DNA from: Leptospira_A soteropolitanensis
GTDB taxonomy: Bacteria > Spirochaetota > Leptospiria > Leptospirales > Leptospiraceae
Length of the DNA: 64,000 nucleotides
NCBI RefSeq assembly: GCF_026151335.1
Contig: NZ_JAMQPP010000001.1
Strand: one strand, 5' to 3'
A program made the position numbers and the translations under genes. Positions 8,432 to 16,976 of this stretch are shown here, piece after piece; within the stretch, counting starts at the first letter, position 1, and every line of letters begins with the position of its first letter. The notes beneath the pieces are model-generated. The model was not told where the DNA came from. It did no database searches and worked only from the letters and a program-made list of their open reading frames with translations.

Positions 8432-9871
8432 ATGAAATTTTTCATTTCGTTTTTAATGGGGATCGGTTTCTTATTACAATGTTCGTTCGGTCAAAAAGTT
8501 AAATATGCAGAACTGAAACAATCTTACCCGAAAGTAAATTGGGAAGCCCGTAGAACCGAGGCTGTCAAACTTTTGTCTGATCTTCTAAAGATCCCTTCCG
8601 TACGGGGAAACGAAATCCAAGTGGCAAAATACATCCAAGGAATCCTTACCAAAGAAGAAATCCCTTCTCGTTTTGTCTATGATCCCAAATACCCCACACG
8701 ACCCAATTTAATTGCGGAATTACCAGCCACGGTTCCCAATCCAGAGCCAGGAATTATCCTAGCAAACCATTTGGATACAGTCGAATTTGATCCTCGTGAA
8801 TGGAAAATGGCACCTCTTTCCGGCACTGTAAACGATGGGCGAGTTTGGGGACGAGGTGCTATAGATATGAAAGGAATGGCGGTTATGGAATTACTTGCCT
8901 TTCTGGAAATCAAACGATCAGGAATTCCAAGAACCAGAAAAATTATGTATTTGGCATTGGCCGATGAAGAATCTGGATCGGAGTTAGGTGGAAAGTATAT
9001 GACTTCCAAACAAAAACAAGTTTTTGAGGGATATGAATATGCCATCAATGAAGGCGGAGTCGCCACAAGGGACATTGTAATTCCTGGTTCCACAATCTTT
9101 AACATTCAATATGCGGAAAAAGGAAATATTTGGTTAAGAGCAAAAATTAAGGGAACCAGTGGACACGGGTCTTCTCCCCCTACACAATATCCAGCTTTAT
9201 CCTTAATTCAATTTTTTAATGAAGTGAGAGAACTCGAATCTGATATTCGTATCACAGAAGAAACTGATGCGTTCTTTTACCAACTAGGAACAATCAGTTC
9301 TTTTCCAAAATCATTCTTTTTGAAAAATGCAAGAAACCCAATCATTAAACCTTTGTTACATGGAACCATACGAAGCAATCGCCACCTGACTGCCATGACT
9401 ACGAATACAAAGTCTATTACAGGATTTCGCACCACAGAAGGTGAAGGTGGAGAGAATGTCATAGCAGGCGAAGCTTCAGGAAGATTGGACATTCGCACTC
9501 TACCTGGTGTCAATATTGAGGAATTTGCCAATCAGGTAAAAACCATCGCTGCCAAATACAATGCTGAGATTACATTTACTGATATCAATCCTACAGATGT
9601 ATCACCCATCAATACTCGCTTTTTTAGCACCTTGGCAGCGGTTTCCGTAAATAAATTTCCAAATAGTACGGTAACTCCCTTTCTTTCACCTGGAAAAACT
9701 GATAATTCCTATTTAAGACGTGTAGGGATCAAAGCATACGGTCTGATTCCTGCAGTTCTCAAGTCGGAAGACATTGATGGAATGCATGGAAAAAATGAAA
9801 ATATGACAGTTGATAATTTGGAACTTGGGACTAAGATCCTTTTTGAGACCTTGGTGGAAATGAATCGGTAG
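8432..9871 (+). CDS. M20-family metallopeptidase, lipoprotein
   Basis: 479 residues. The N-terminus is a lipoprotein signal (FLLQC, Cys 17), so it is probably membrane-anchored, unlike cytosolic M20 enzymes. The M20 dinuclear zinc site is visible: NHLDTVEFDP (His and Asp), GRGAIDMKGMAV (bridging Asp), ADEESGSELGG (catalytic Glu-Glu) and a late HGKNE motif. Between them is a dimerisation-domain GTSGHGSSPP segment. The family cleaves amide bonds (dipeptides, acyl-amino acids, carboxypeptidase substrates); specificity is unknown. An envelope location suggests peptide scavenging, which is inference. Confidence 0.9.
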   Translation: MKFFISFLMGIGFLLQCSFGQKVKYAELKQSYPKVNWEARRTEAVKLLSDLLKIPSVRGNEIQVAKYIQGILTKEEIPSRFVYDPKYPTRPNLIAELPATVPNPEPGIILANHLDTVEFDPREWKMAPLSGTVNDGRVWGRGAIDMKGMAVMELLAFLEIKRSGIPRTRKIMYLALADEESGSELGGKYMTSKQKQVFEGYEYAINEGGVATRDIVIPGSTIFNIQYAEKGNIWLRAKIKGTSGHGSSPPTQYPALSLIQFFNEVRELESDIRITEETDAFFYQLGTISSFPKSFFLKNARNPIIKPLLHGTIRSNRHLTAMTTNTKSITGFRTTEGEGGENVIAGEASGRLDIRTLPGVNIEEFANQVKTIAAKYNAEITFTDINPTDVSPINTRFFSTLAAVSVNKFPNSTVTPFLSPGKTDNSYLRRVGIKAYGLIPAVLKSEDIDGMHGKNENMTVDNLELGTKILFETLVEMNR

Positions 9872-9893
9872 AAAAACTTAACTTGTCCATACA

Positions 9894-9921
9894 ACTTCAG
9901 TTGCGAAATAGCAGCTGAAGT
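9894..9921. terminator. hairpin after the M20 peptidase gene
   Basis: Stem ACTTCAGTTGC (9894-9904) and GCAGCTGAAGT (9911-9921), 11 pairs including one G-U wobble, 6-base loop, 23 bases past the peptidase stop and between convergent genes. No T tract follows, so termination strength is uncertain. Confidence 0.4.
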
Positions 9922-9972
9922 CGAAGGTCAGAGTAATGGGGAAATTCTAGTAAACCAAATCGTTTCATCTAA

Positions 9973-10470
9973 TTATTTTTTCAAAGAACTTAAATATTGT
10001 AAGATTCCCTCTTCTCCTCGTTCGTCAGCAAGTTCGGAAAGACTTACTCCACCGACGGTTTTCACTTTGGTTTCTGCACCAGCTTTTACTAAGAGTTTTA
10101 CTAAATCCAAATTTCCACGATACACCGCGCGGTAGAGTGCGGTTTCTCCTGTCGTATTACGTAGGTTGACATTAGCACCTTTTTCGATTAAGAACTTTGC
10201 CATGTCTAAATCCTCTTCGTCAGCGGCTTTGATAAGAGGGGAATTGCCTAAGGAGTCCTTAGCATTGATCGAAATTCCCTCAGCCAAAAGTTCTTTTACT
10301 AATTCTAAGTTTCCTTTTTCTACAGCGAGGAAAAGCCGATGTTCTCGGCTCATTGGGGATTTGACAACGGTTTCATCCTCCATACAGAATACACCAAAAT
10401 GGACGATTGCCAAAAAAATGATAAAGAACTTCACAGGAATAAAAAATCGACTGGATAGAAATGGTAACAT
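9973..10470 (-). CDS. ankyrin-repeat protein, exported
   Basis: 165 residues with a hydrophobic N-terminal signal segment (about 12-30) followed by three to four ankyrin repeats from about residue 43: LFLAVEKGNLELVKELLAEG, SPLIKAADEEDLDMAKFLIE and TALYRAVYRGNLDLVKLLVK. Ankyrin repeats mediate protein-protein binding, and the protein is probably periplasmic or membrane-attached; no partner is indicated. It is divergent from the SPFH lipoprotein gene with only 24 bases between the start codons, so their promoters must overlap each other or the coding ends. Confidence 0.85.
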   Translation of the reverse strand: MLPFLSSRFFIPVKFFIIFLAIVHFGVFCMEDETVVKSPMSREHRLFLAVEKGNLELVKELLAEGISINAKDSLGNSPLIKAADEEDLDMAKFLIEKGANVNLRNTTGETALYRAVYRGNLDLVKLLVKAGAETKVKTVGGVSLSELADERGEEGILQYLSSLKK

Positions 10471-10494
10471 CTGTTTTAGTCTAATGGTTTAACT

Positions 10495-11325
10495 ATGAAA
10501 CGTCGATCCATTTTTCCAAACAGTTTCCAGTTCCTTGTTTTTTTGGGTGTGAGCCTTTCTTCATTTGTATCTTGTTTGTCTATCATCAGTCCAGGAGAGG
10601 TAGGACTCATGTGGAGACCCTATAGCACAGGACTTAGCCAGAAACCTCTGGAATCCAGGGTGCAAACTTACATGCCTTGGAATAGCGTATACGTATACTC
10701 CATCCAATGGACGAGTCACCAAGAAAAGGTAGAAGTATTAACTCGAGATGATTTAACCATCACCGTTAGTGCAGCGATCATCATCCGACCGATCCAAAAT
10801 GAAATCTACGAACTAGAAATGGAGATTGGCAGAGATTATTATGAAAAGGTAGTTAAACCTCAGTTTCGAACTGCAATACGAAATATTTTATCTGCTTACA
10901 ATATGGTTTCGATTTCCAAAGAAACACCTAACGTTTCTGCACAGATCAAAAAATCTCTTGCAGAGAAACTAAAAGACAAACATGTCGAAATCGATGATGT
11001 CATTATTGATGATGTGGAGTATAGCCCTTCCATTTTAAAAGCGATTGAAAGTAAACTCACCAAACAACAAGAACAAGAACAAATGAAGTTCGAAATCAAT
11101 ATTGCAAAACGAGACGCTGAAATCCAACAGATCTCGGCAGATGGTAGAGCCAAGGCCGTACTCATTGAAGCGGAAGCACAAGCCAAAGCGCAACGAATGA
11201 TTTCTGAATCCTTAACACCAAAATACATTCAATTGAAAGCGATGGAGAATCCGAATAATAAATTGATATTTGTTCCAAACGGAAAAGATGGATTACCGAT
11301 TATCGTAAATCCAGAGGGGAAATAG
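10495..11325 (+). CDS. SPFH/prohibitin-domain lipoprotein
   Basis: 276 residues with a lipoprotein-like N-terminus (SLSSFVSC, Cys about 27) and then an SPFH (prohibitin/stomatin/flotillin) domain from about 30 to 180, including ISPGEVGLMWRPYSTG and TRDDLTITVSAAIIIRPI. After it comes a charged, alanine- and glutamate-rich helix (about 185-235) typical of the family's oligomerising coiled coil. SPFH proteins build large ring or cage assemblies at membranes, often with proteases. The lipid anchor in place of a transmembrane helix is a variation worth noting. No protease partner gene is adjacent. Confidence 0.87.
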   Translation: MKRRSIFPNSFQFLVFLGVSLSSFVSCLSIISPGEVGLMWRPYSTGLSQKPLESRVQTYMPWNSVYVYSIQWTSHQEKVEVLTRDDLTITVSAAIIIRPIQNEIYELEMEIGRDYYEKVVKPQFRTAIRNILSAYNMVSISKETPNVSAQIKKSLAEKLKDKHVEIDDVIIDDVEYSPSILKAIESKLTKQQEQEQMKFEINIAKRDAEIQQISADGRAKAVLIEAEAQAKAQRMISESLTPKYIQLKAMENPNNKLIFVPNGKDGLPIIVNPEGK

Positions 11326-11330
11326 GGCGT

Positions 11331-11350
11331 AACCCCGCAGATGCGGGGTT
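11331..11350 (+). terminator. GC-rich hairpin after SPFH gene
   Basis: AACCCCGC (11331-11338), AGAT loop, GCGGGGTT (11343-11350), five bases after the SPFH stop. Only a short TTT follows, but the compact GC stem is typical of an intrinsic terminator. Confidence 0.6.
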
Positions 11351-11395
11351 TGGTGGCTGGAATTAAAATATATAATTTCAAAAGGTTCATAAATA

Positions 11396-11424
11396 AAAAG
11401 CCCCACCTTTTGGGTAGGGCTTTT
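11396..11424. terminator. bidirectional terminator between SPFH and TonB-receptor genes
   Basis: Stem AAAAGCCC...ACC (11396-11407) pairing with GGTAGGGCTTTT (11413-11424) with one mismatch and a short loop. It has T runs on the plus-strand exit and A runs (T runs on the minus strand) at entry, so it can stop transcription from both convergent genes. Confidence 0.65.
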
Positions 11425-11481
11425 AGGAAAAAATTTGTTTAAGAATGTTTAAAACTTATAACTAGCTGACATAGAGAAAGA

Positions 11482-11501
11482 AACCCCGCAAAAGCGAGGT
11501 T
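11482..11501 (-). terminator. terminator of TonB-receptor gene
   Basis: Read on the minus strand: AACCTCGC, TTTT loop, GCGGGGTT followed by TCTTTC, just past the stop of the receptor gene. One mismatch in an 8-bp stem. Confidence 0.6.
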
Positions 11502-11512
11502 AGAAGAAAAAC

Positions 11513-14488
11513 TTAGAAAAATTTATAAGTTGCCGCTACTGTGAAAGTTACACCCATTCTATATGAATAGAAGAGTAAATCTTCTCCAGTAAGTTCACTT
11601 CTTTGGTATACTTTAAATCTAGTATCAAAAATATTTTTAGCTGCAGCTTTGAAATCTAATCGATCATCATGTTTAAATGTATACACGATATCCGTCAAAC
11701 CCACACCTTTTTCAATAGCATCGGGATTTCCATCTGTTCCCACGGAGTAGATTCGGTCTCCGAAGAAATTATAATAAACACCCAATGTTTGATTCTTTTT
11801 CGAAGTTAAGAAATAATCAAATTTCAAATTAAAGACATAGTCAGATTGACCTTGCAATCGCCGAGAAATATTTGTTGGGTCATAAGTTGCAGTCTGATTT
11901 AGTCTATCAACTATACCAGCCCTAATAAAAGTAATATTTTCCCAAGGAATTACTTGAACATGTGACTTAATTAAGAACACATTTGTTTCTACTCTGAACT
12001 TATCAAAAAATTCTTTCCTATAATCGAATTCGACTCCTTCAATAGTTGCTTCCTTTGCATTTGTATAAGAAAAATTAAAACTAATCCCACCAGCTCGTGG
12101 TAAGCCCACCATTTCAATCGGGTTAGACATATGCTTATAAAACGCGCCAATCCCGAAATAATCTGTATTAGTTATATAATATTCATACCTTACATCATAA
12201 TTATGAATATAACTACGTCTTAGATTCGGGTTACCAAAAATACGGTCTGCGCCAAAATAAGGGGTAAATCCAAAAGGAGATAATTCTCTTAAATCTGGTC
12301 TAGTCAATGTCTGAGTATAACCAAATCTAAGATTCATATCTTTGTGCATTTCCCAAACCATATTGGCAGAAGGAAGTCGATCTTGGTTTCTGAGAACACC
12401 TATTCCGTTATTGTCTTGGTTACATACATTTGATCGGATTAGTGCTACTCTAACATCTTCATTTTGAATGTCGCAGCCATAATCTACGTTTGAAAGTGAC
12501 GCGGTATCTCGCGTTCTGAAAGTTTTTACTTTTTGAAATGAATCCTCAAACCGAACACCACCAACAAATCTTAATTTTGGCATAAGTGGCATATCCACTT
12601 GCGCAAATTGTGCATGGAGTTTTTGTTCGGCGTCGTAGGCATTTTGTTCGATTTGCCGCTCTGAGAATGTTTTATTGGCGACACCAGTTGAATTACGAAT
12701 GTACTGAGTAGGATTATAACCAATTTCTCCTGGAACTGGCCAATAATCAGCGGTCTGTGTACCAATATTTGATTTATTTCCAAATTCCCTAAAAGAAAAA
12801 CTTTTGAAACGATCTAAGGCCATTCCACCGACTTTCAATTCGGACTTCAATCCATTCCATTGTTCGAACGGTATTGTGTACTTCAAATTTGCCTGACGAA
12901 CTGTATCTTCTGATGTTGAGAAAAAACGAGTACCATCAGGATTGTTACCTAATTTGAAATATGGTTCTGTAAAATTTGCTGGGTTAGCCCTTCTCCAAAC
13001 TTGTTGAGTTAAATTTGGTTCGTCTCTATTTGCCAAAGCATACGCAAGATTCCATTCAATTTTATGAGGCCTTGCCATACTTCCAAATTGGAGAGCATGA
13101 TCTCCTCCGAGCACTGTATTGAATAATCCTCTAGAAGTAACCATTCCTGTTTGAGAAATAAAATCAAAGCTATCAATGAAATTTTGCCCAAATGAATCTC
13201 TTACCATCGTATCGGAAGCAATAGTATACAAATTCTTTAAATATATTTGTTGTCCTTTTGTTAATTCATAACTGAGGTTCAAATTTGTTGCAAAATTTGT
13301 ATCTTTATTGTATATTTTTGAGTCTTGGGTTTGGATCGATTGCAGATAGGTAGTTTCTTTTAATTCAACTCCACCAATGTTGTTTCTTATGTAACGTCCT
13401 GATTTTTCATCTTTAAATCTATATTCCTCACTTTTCATCACTCCGAAAAGTATACCCAATCTTTGTCCCGATTCAGTTAATTTGAAAGTATTACCAACAG
13501 AAAAGTTAACATTTTTATCATAACCAGCTTTTCCCGTATCTGGTGTCCATTGTTGATTAAAAGATGTGGCGGCTAAATTAACAAAATCCGGTGGCAAACC
13601 ACCAAAACGATTACCAGGCTCTAACGGCATAGTGGATGGAAGTGAATTTACAATACCAGGAAGTTTATAATCTGAATTAGGACGACCTAAAAAATCAACT
13701 GCGTCCAGGGTTTTAAACTCTTTTCCAGTTGTATTCATATTTCGACCGATACCAAGGCCAGCACTCATTTGAAAAGAATCTGGGTATTCTTGCGTTTCAA
13801 TTTTAACAAGTCCTCCTGAAAATTCCGCAGGATCTTCGGGTACAAAAGTTTTTAGGACTCTAATATTTTTAATCATCGTAGAAGGAAATATATCGAGGGG
13901 AACTACCCTTTTATCAGGTTCTGTGGAAGGAATTAACACTTCGTTTAAAACTGTATTTGAATACCTCTCTCCTAACCCACGAACAAATACATACTTCCCT
14001 CCGACGAGTGTAATACCTGTTACCCTTCTAACAACATCTCCTGCATTCGAGTCAGGGCTTTTTTTAATTGCCTCTTGAGATATTCCATCAGAAACTCCAG
14101 CTGATTTTCTTTGCAAAGCCAACATGGCTGACTCCGTGTTATTGAGAGACCTATCTTTTACTTCGACGGTCTCTAATGTTTGAGCACCAAAGGTTACATT
14201 GACTGATTGGTTTTTACCTGCTGACACAGTAATATTACGTCTTTGGGGGCCATAACCATACATTTGAAATTCTACGTCATAAGATCCTGGAGGTAATGCT
14301 AAGGAATACTTGCCGTCAAAATCCGTTTTTGCGAATTTTTTCTCTGAGCGGACTACGATCGTAGCTCCAAAAACTGCTTCCCCATTTTCAGAATCGATAA
14401 TGACACCACTGATTGAGCCAGTGGCCTGGGCAGTTAGAGTTGTAGAAATTAAAATAGTACCCAGCAAAAAAGTGATAAAATGTTTCAT
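11513..14488 (-). CDS. TonB-dependent receptor with carboxypeptidase-like N-domain
   Basis: 991 residues: signal peptide (about 1-21), carboxypeptidase-D-regulatory-like domain (about 22-105), plug (about 120-240, with YVFVRGLGERYSNTVLNEV and VPEDPAEFSGGLVKIET) and a beta-barrel ending in TYKFF. The GLGERYSNT and PEDPAEFSGG plug motifs mark a receptor subgroup distinct from the siderophore receptor types and from the receptor at 3645-6305; ligands of this subgroup are poorly defined. It lies downstream of two lipoproteins on the same strand, one beta-helix-like, so a receptor with surface-lipoprotein partners is plausible. Iron or phosphate limitation might regulate it, but no operator was identified. 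Confidence 0.9.
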   Translation of the reverse strand: MKHFITFLLGTILISTTLTAQATGSISGVIIDSENGEAVFGATIVVRSEKKFAKTDFDGKYSLALPPGSYDVEFQMYGYGPQRRNITVSAGKNQSVNVTFGAQTLETVEVKDRSLNNTESAMLALQRKSAGVSDGISQEAIKKSPDSNAGDVVRRVTGITLVGGKYVFVRGLGERYSNTVLNEVLIPSTEPDKRVVPLDIFPSTMIKNIRVLKTFVPEDPAEFSGGLVKIETQEYPDSFQMSAGLGIGRNMNTTGKEFKTLDAVDFLGRPNSDYKLPGIVNSLPSTMPLEPGNRFGGLPPDFVNLAATSFNQQWTPDTGKAGYDKNVNFSVGNTFKLTESGQRLGILFGVMKSEEYRFKDEKSGRYIRNNIGGVELKETTYLQSIQTQDSKIYNKDTNFATNLNLSYELTKGQQIYLKNLYTIASDTMVRDSFGQNFIDSFDFISQTGMVTSRGLFNTVLGGDHALQFGSMARPHKIEWNLAYALANRDEPNLTQQVWRRANPANFTEPYFKLGNNPDGTRFFSTSEDTVRQANLKYTIPFEQWNGLKSELKVGGMALDRFKSFSFREFGNKSNIGTQTADYWPVPGEIGYNPTQYIRNSTGVANKTFSERQIEQNAYDAEQKLHAQFAQVDMPLMPKLRFVGGVRFEDSFQKVKTFRTRDTASLSNVDYGCDIQNEDVRVALIRSNVCNQDNNGIGVLRNQDRLPSANMVWEMHKDMNLRFGYTQTLTRPDLRELSPFGFTPYFGADRIFGNPNLRRSYIHNYDVRYEYYITNTDYFGIGAFYKHMSNPIEMVGLPRAGGISFNFSYTNAKEATIEGVEFDYRKEFFDKFRVETNVFLIKSHVQVIPWENITFIRAGIVDRLNQTATYDPTNISRRLQGQSDYVFNLKFDYFLTSKKNQTLGVYYNFFGDRIYSVGTDGNPDAIEKGVGLTDIVYTFKHDDRLDFKAAAKNIFDTRFKVYQRSELTGEDLLFYSYRMGVTFTVAATYKFF

Positions 14489-14595
14489 AAATGAATCTCT
14501 GAGGAGAGAATTATTTATGAGGTCTGTAGGTAAATTTAAAGAGGAATCAATTCCATTACATGAAGTTTAATTTTATGTTACGAAATTGTAATAAT

Positions 14596-15180
14596 TCAAG
14601 GAGAGATAATTGCCACTTTAAAACGCCCATTCAATTCAATTACACTTTTAATTTCCGTAATTTCAATTTCACCTCCCTCTGTTTTTAACGTAATTAAACC
14701 TACTTTATGAAAATTTGCCTTACCATATGGTTTTACACTTTTCGTAAAAATTTTTAAACTTTTGAAGTCAGACTTTTTGATTTTCAAGTTGGAAAGTTTT
14801 TGAATCGCTAGATTTTCAAAGGAATGAATCAATTTGTCATAATCCTCTAATGGTGTTACATCTAACGATGTCCCACTTCCATATATATTTGGATATAGGA
14901 TAAAATCCTTTTCTTTTTGACTCAAAATTGATTTGAGATTGGAATGATTTTTTTTCTGAATACAAACTTCATCTAGCATATTAATAACTGCTTCATTCAA
15001 AGTCTTAAATCCAGAAAGTTCCGTGTTTAAGGTTCTCCTAAATTCAATAGTCTTTTTGCTTTCAACTAATCGAGGGTTTGTTTCTGATTTTGGAAAATCT
15101 GAATGTTTCGCAGATTCCTTTTTACAATGAACATTGAAAAGAATACTAGTAATGATGAATATAATTGATAATTGGTTCAT
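14596..15180 (-). CDS. hypothetical lipoprotein
   Basis: 194 residues. The N-terminal hydrophobic stretch ends in FNVHC (Cys about 19), consistent with a relaxed spirochaetal lipobox, followed by a lysine- and serine-rich linker. No family is recognised; the body is mixed helix and strand with charged patches. It lies between the beta-helix lipoprotein (with a terminator in between) and the TonB-dependent receptor gene 107 bases downstream, all on the minus strand. It may be co-transcribed with the receptor; function unknown. Confidence 0.7.
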   Translation of the reverse strand: MNQLSIIFIITSILFNVHCKKESAKHSDFPKSETNPRLVESKKTIEFRRTLNTELSGFKTLNEAVINMLDEVCIQKKNHSNLKSILSQKEKDFILYPNIYGSGTSLDVTPLEDYDKLIHSFENLAIQKLSNLKIKKSDFKSLKIFTKSVKPYGKANFHKVGLITLKTEGGEIEITEIKSVIELNGRFKVAIISP

Positions 15181-15188
15181 AAATAAAA

Positions 15189-15213
15189 AGACTCTGGTAA
15201 TCTACCAGAGTCT
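15189..15213 (-). terminator. strong intrinsic terminator after beta-helix lipoprotein
   Basis: Perfect 11-bp stem AGACTCTGGTA / TACCAGAGTCT with a 3-base loop. On the minus strand it is followed by TTTTTATTT. It lies 26 bases past the stop of the 15240-16511 gene and just before the next start. Confidence 0.85.
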
Positions 15214-15239
15214 CAAGTGAAATAATTGTCCTTTGGTTA

Positions 15240-16511
15240 CTATTTACTTCTGTAAACAGTCCAACCGTCCCACCATTTTCCTTCTGCAACCGATCCACCA
15301 CCGAGGGAACCATCGCCGAAAGAAGTTGTGAAATCAGGTTTATCACCAGTTCCGCAATTAGCTATACTTCCAATGGAAACAACTGGAACTGAAGTTAACT
15401 CTGCGTTGTCGACCATTGCACCACAAACGGTCAAGGAACCCTTTCCGGCTTGGCCTTTAATATTTGTCCAAGAACCTGTGGCTCCGGCTGTTGTGCATTC
15501 AAAGTTTGCAGTTGGATAACCGTAAACTAATCCACTAGAAAAATTTCCTGTATGTCGGTCTCTCACTGTTAAACCTTTACTTCCAGCAATCTCTTGCCCT
15601 ATGGAAGTAAATTTTGAAATTGTCGGATTAGAAGGAGTTCCTGGATTTCCAGCAGCAGCGTTACCATCTAACTCAAATCCTCTGGGGTCAGACGAAAATG
15701 TTCCACCACAAGAAGTTGGATATTTAGCTCCTATTAGGTGAGTGAGTGATCCTTGGAATCCTTCGTCCACATCAAAGTCATCATCCAGTCCACCAGTTAC
15801 CATTAAATGAGTTGCATTTATATTTCCACCCCAGTATTCAAATCCATCATCTAATGGTCTGTGAATTTGAACATAATCGTAACTACTATCTTGGGTAACC
15901 GCATAGCTTGAAACTCCATTCAGCTCATCACCCGGTGCCACTTCGTTTCCAGCAAATTCAACTACTACATATTTTAACTTTGCAACACCATTTAATGTCC
16001 CAGGATAAGTCTGCTTAGTGGTACCTTCAGTTTTAGTATTACCACCGTTGGCAATAACGTTACTATTACCTATAACAACAATCCCACCCCAATCGCCGGG
16101 TGCTCTTTGACCAACAACGGACGCCGAAGTGAAACAAATTGGTTGTGAAGCAGTTCCTTCCGCTTTTAAAGTTCCGCCCTCAAAAATGAAAAGAGAAGAT
16201 CCTCTTTCACCGTAGATCACGGATTTTGGTAAAACCGTTAAGGAACCGCCATTAGTTACGTTCACAGTCCCTTTTAAGATGGCTGAACCGCTAACAGTCA
16301 CCGCAGTAGAAATAGTTCCTTGAAGCACTTGCGTGGGAGCAGGAACACCAACACCGTCACAAAGGTCAGAACCAGCAATTCCTTGGTTTGCAAATAACAA
16401 TGCAGCAAGTAAAAGTGTGTCATCTTTCTTTTCTTTCGTACAATTGACTGCTATTACACCCATCATTGCAATGAGAGCCAACACCAGGCCTTTATTGATA
16501 ATTTTTTTCAT
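15240..16511 (-). CDS. lipoprotein with right-handed beta-helix-like repeats
   Basis: 423 residues. Signal peptide with lipobox VIAVNC (Cys about 25), a short linker, then glycine-, valine- and asparagine-rich sequence with regular turns, for example LKGTVNVTNGGSLTVLPKS and GDWGGIVVIGNSNV. These are typical of a parallel beta-helix surface protein. The segment GGLDDDFDVDEGFQGS is very acidic and might bind calcium. It ends GKWWDGWTVYRSK. The sequence resembles lipoproteins found beside TonB-dependent receptors in other Gram-negatives, but ligand and role are unknown. An AGAGGA ribosome site precedes the ATG, and the mRNA leader contains several hairpins (16546-16599). Confidence 0.8.
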   Translation of the reverse strand: MKKIINKGLVLALIAMMGVIAVNCTKEKKDDTLLLAALLFANQGIAGSDLCDGVGVPAPTQVLQGTISTAVTVSGSAILKGTVNVTNGGSLTVLPKSVIYGERGSSLFIFEGGTLKAEGTASQPICFTSASVVGQRAPGDWGGIVVIGNSNVIANGGNTKTEGTTKQTYPGTLNGVAKLKYVVVEFAGNEVAPGDELNGVSSYAVTQDSSYDYVQIHRPLDDGFEYWGGNINATHLMVTGGLDDDFDVDEGFQGSLTHLIGAKYPTSCGGTFSSDPRGFELDGNAAAGNPGTPSNPTISKFTSIGQEIAGSKGLTVRDRHTGNFSSGLVYGYPTANFECTTAGATGSWTNIKGQAGKGSLTVCGAMVDNAELTSVPVVSIGSIANCGTGDKPDFTTSFGDGSLGGGSVAEGKWWDGWTVYRSK

Positions 16512-16545
16512 TTGAAATCCTCTTTCGAAAAACTCGAATTTGTTT

Positions 16546-16599
16546 CGCTAGCGGGCCTTCCCGAAAGGGATTCGCAAAACTTCTCCCTCTAGCTAGAGG
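16546..16599 (-). promoter_or_regulatory. hairpin-rich leader of beta-helix lipoprotein gene
   Basis: Within 35-90 bases upstream of the start are three self-complementary elements: CCTCTAGCTAGAGG (16586-16599, perfect 14-bp palindrome), TCCC-GAAA-GGGA (16559-16570, GNRA-type tetraloop) and CGCTAGCG (16546-16553). The stretch is GC-rich against an AT-rich surround. It could be an operator plus a structured 5' UTR; it matches no riboswitch class I can recognise. Confidence 0.4.
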
Positions 16600-16671
16600 T
16601 AAATATGCATCTTATTTGTTACAGTGGAATGACAAGCTGGTGAAGGTTCTATGAAGGTTTGGTTAAAGACG

Positions 16672-16929
16672 TTATTTCTTGATTCGATTTAAAATTTTTA
16701 CTAAGTTACTTTTAATACGTCGAATTTGGTCTGAAGTTAGTTGGAGTTCTCCATTCTCAGCTTTTTCTATAACTAATTCTGCTTTTGTGATAAACGTTAC
16801 GGCCTCTTCGTCGATAGCTTCTTTACGTTTTTGTTTTTCTCGGTAGGCATCTAAGGCCTTTTGCACATCCAAAAGTTCCTTAGAAATCCCACCTATTGCA
16901 ATATTGAGTTCAACTATGTTTTCATCCAT
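16672..16929 (-). CDS. small coiled-coil protein
   Basis: 85 residues, highly charged, predicted almost entirely helical, with a heptad-like pattern (LDVQKALDAYREKQKRKEAI, then VIEKAENGELQLTSDQIRRI). No signal peptide and no recognised family. It follows mltG by 47 bases on the same strand and is probably the last gene of the murB-mltG transcript. A cytoplasmic structural or adaptor role is a guess. Confidence 0.65.
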   Translation of the reverse strand: MDENIVELNIAIGGISKELLDVQKALDAYREKQKRKEAIDEEAVTFITKAELVIEKAENGELQLTSDQIRRIKSNLVKILNRIKK

Positions 16930-16976
16930 TAGTTAGATAACCAAATCCATAACAAAACTAAAATGAGATTTATACT

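Noticed and set aside
16546..16599. Known riboswitch (cobalamin, c-di-GMP or fluoride)
   Set aside because: Conserved core sequences of these classes are not visible.
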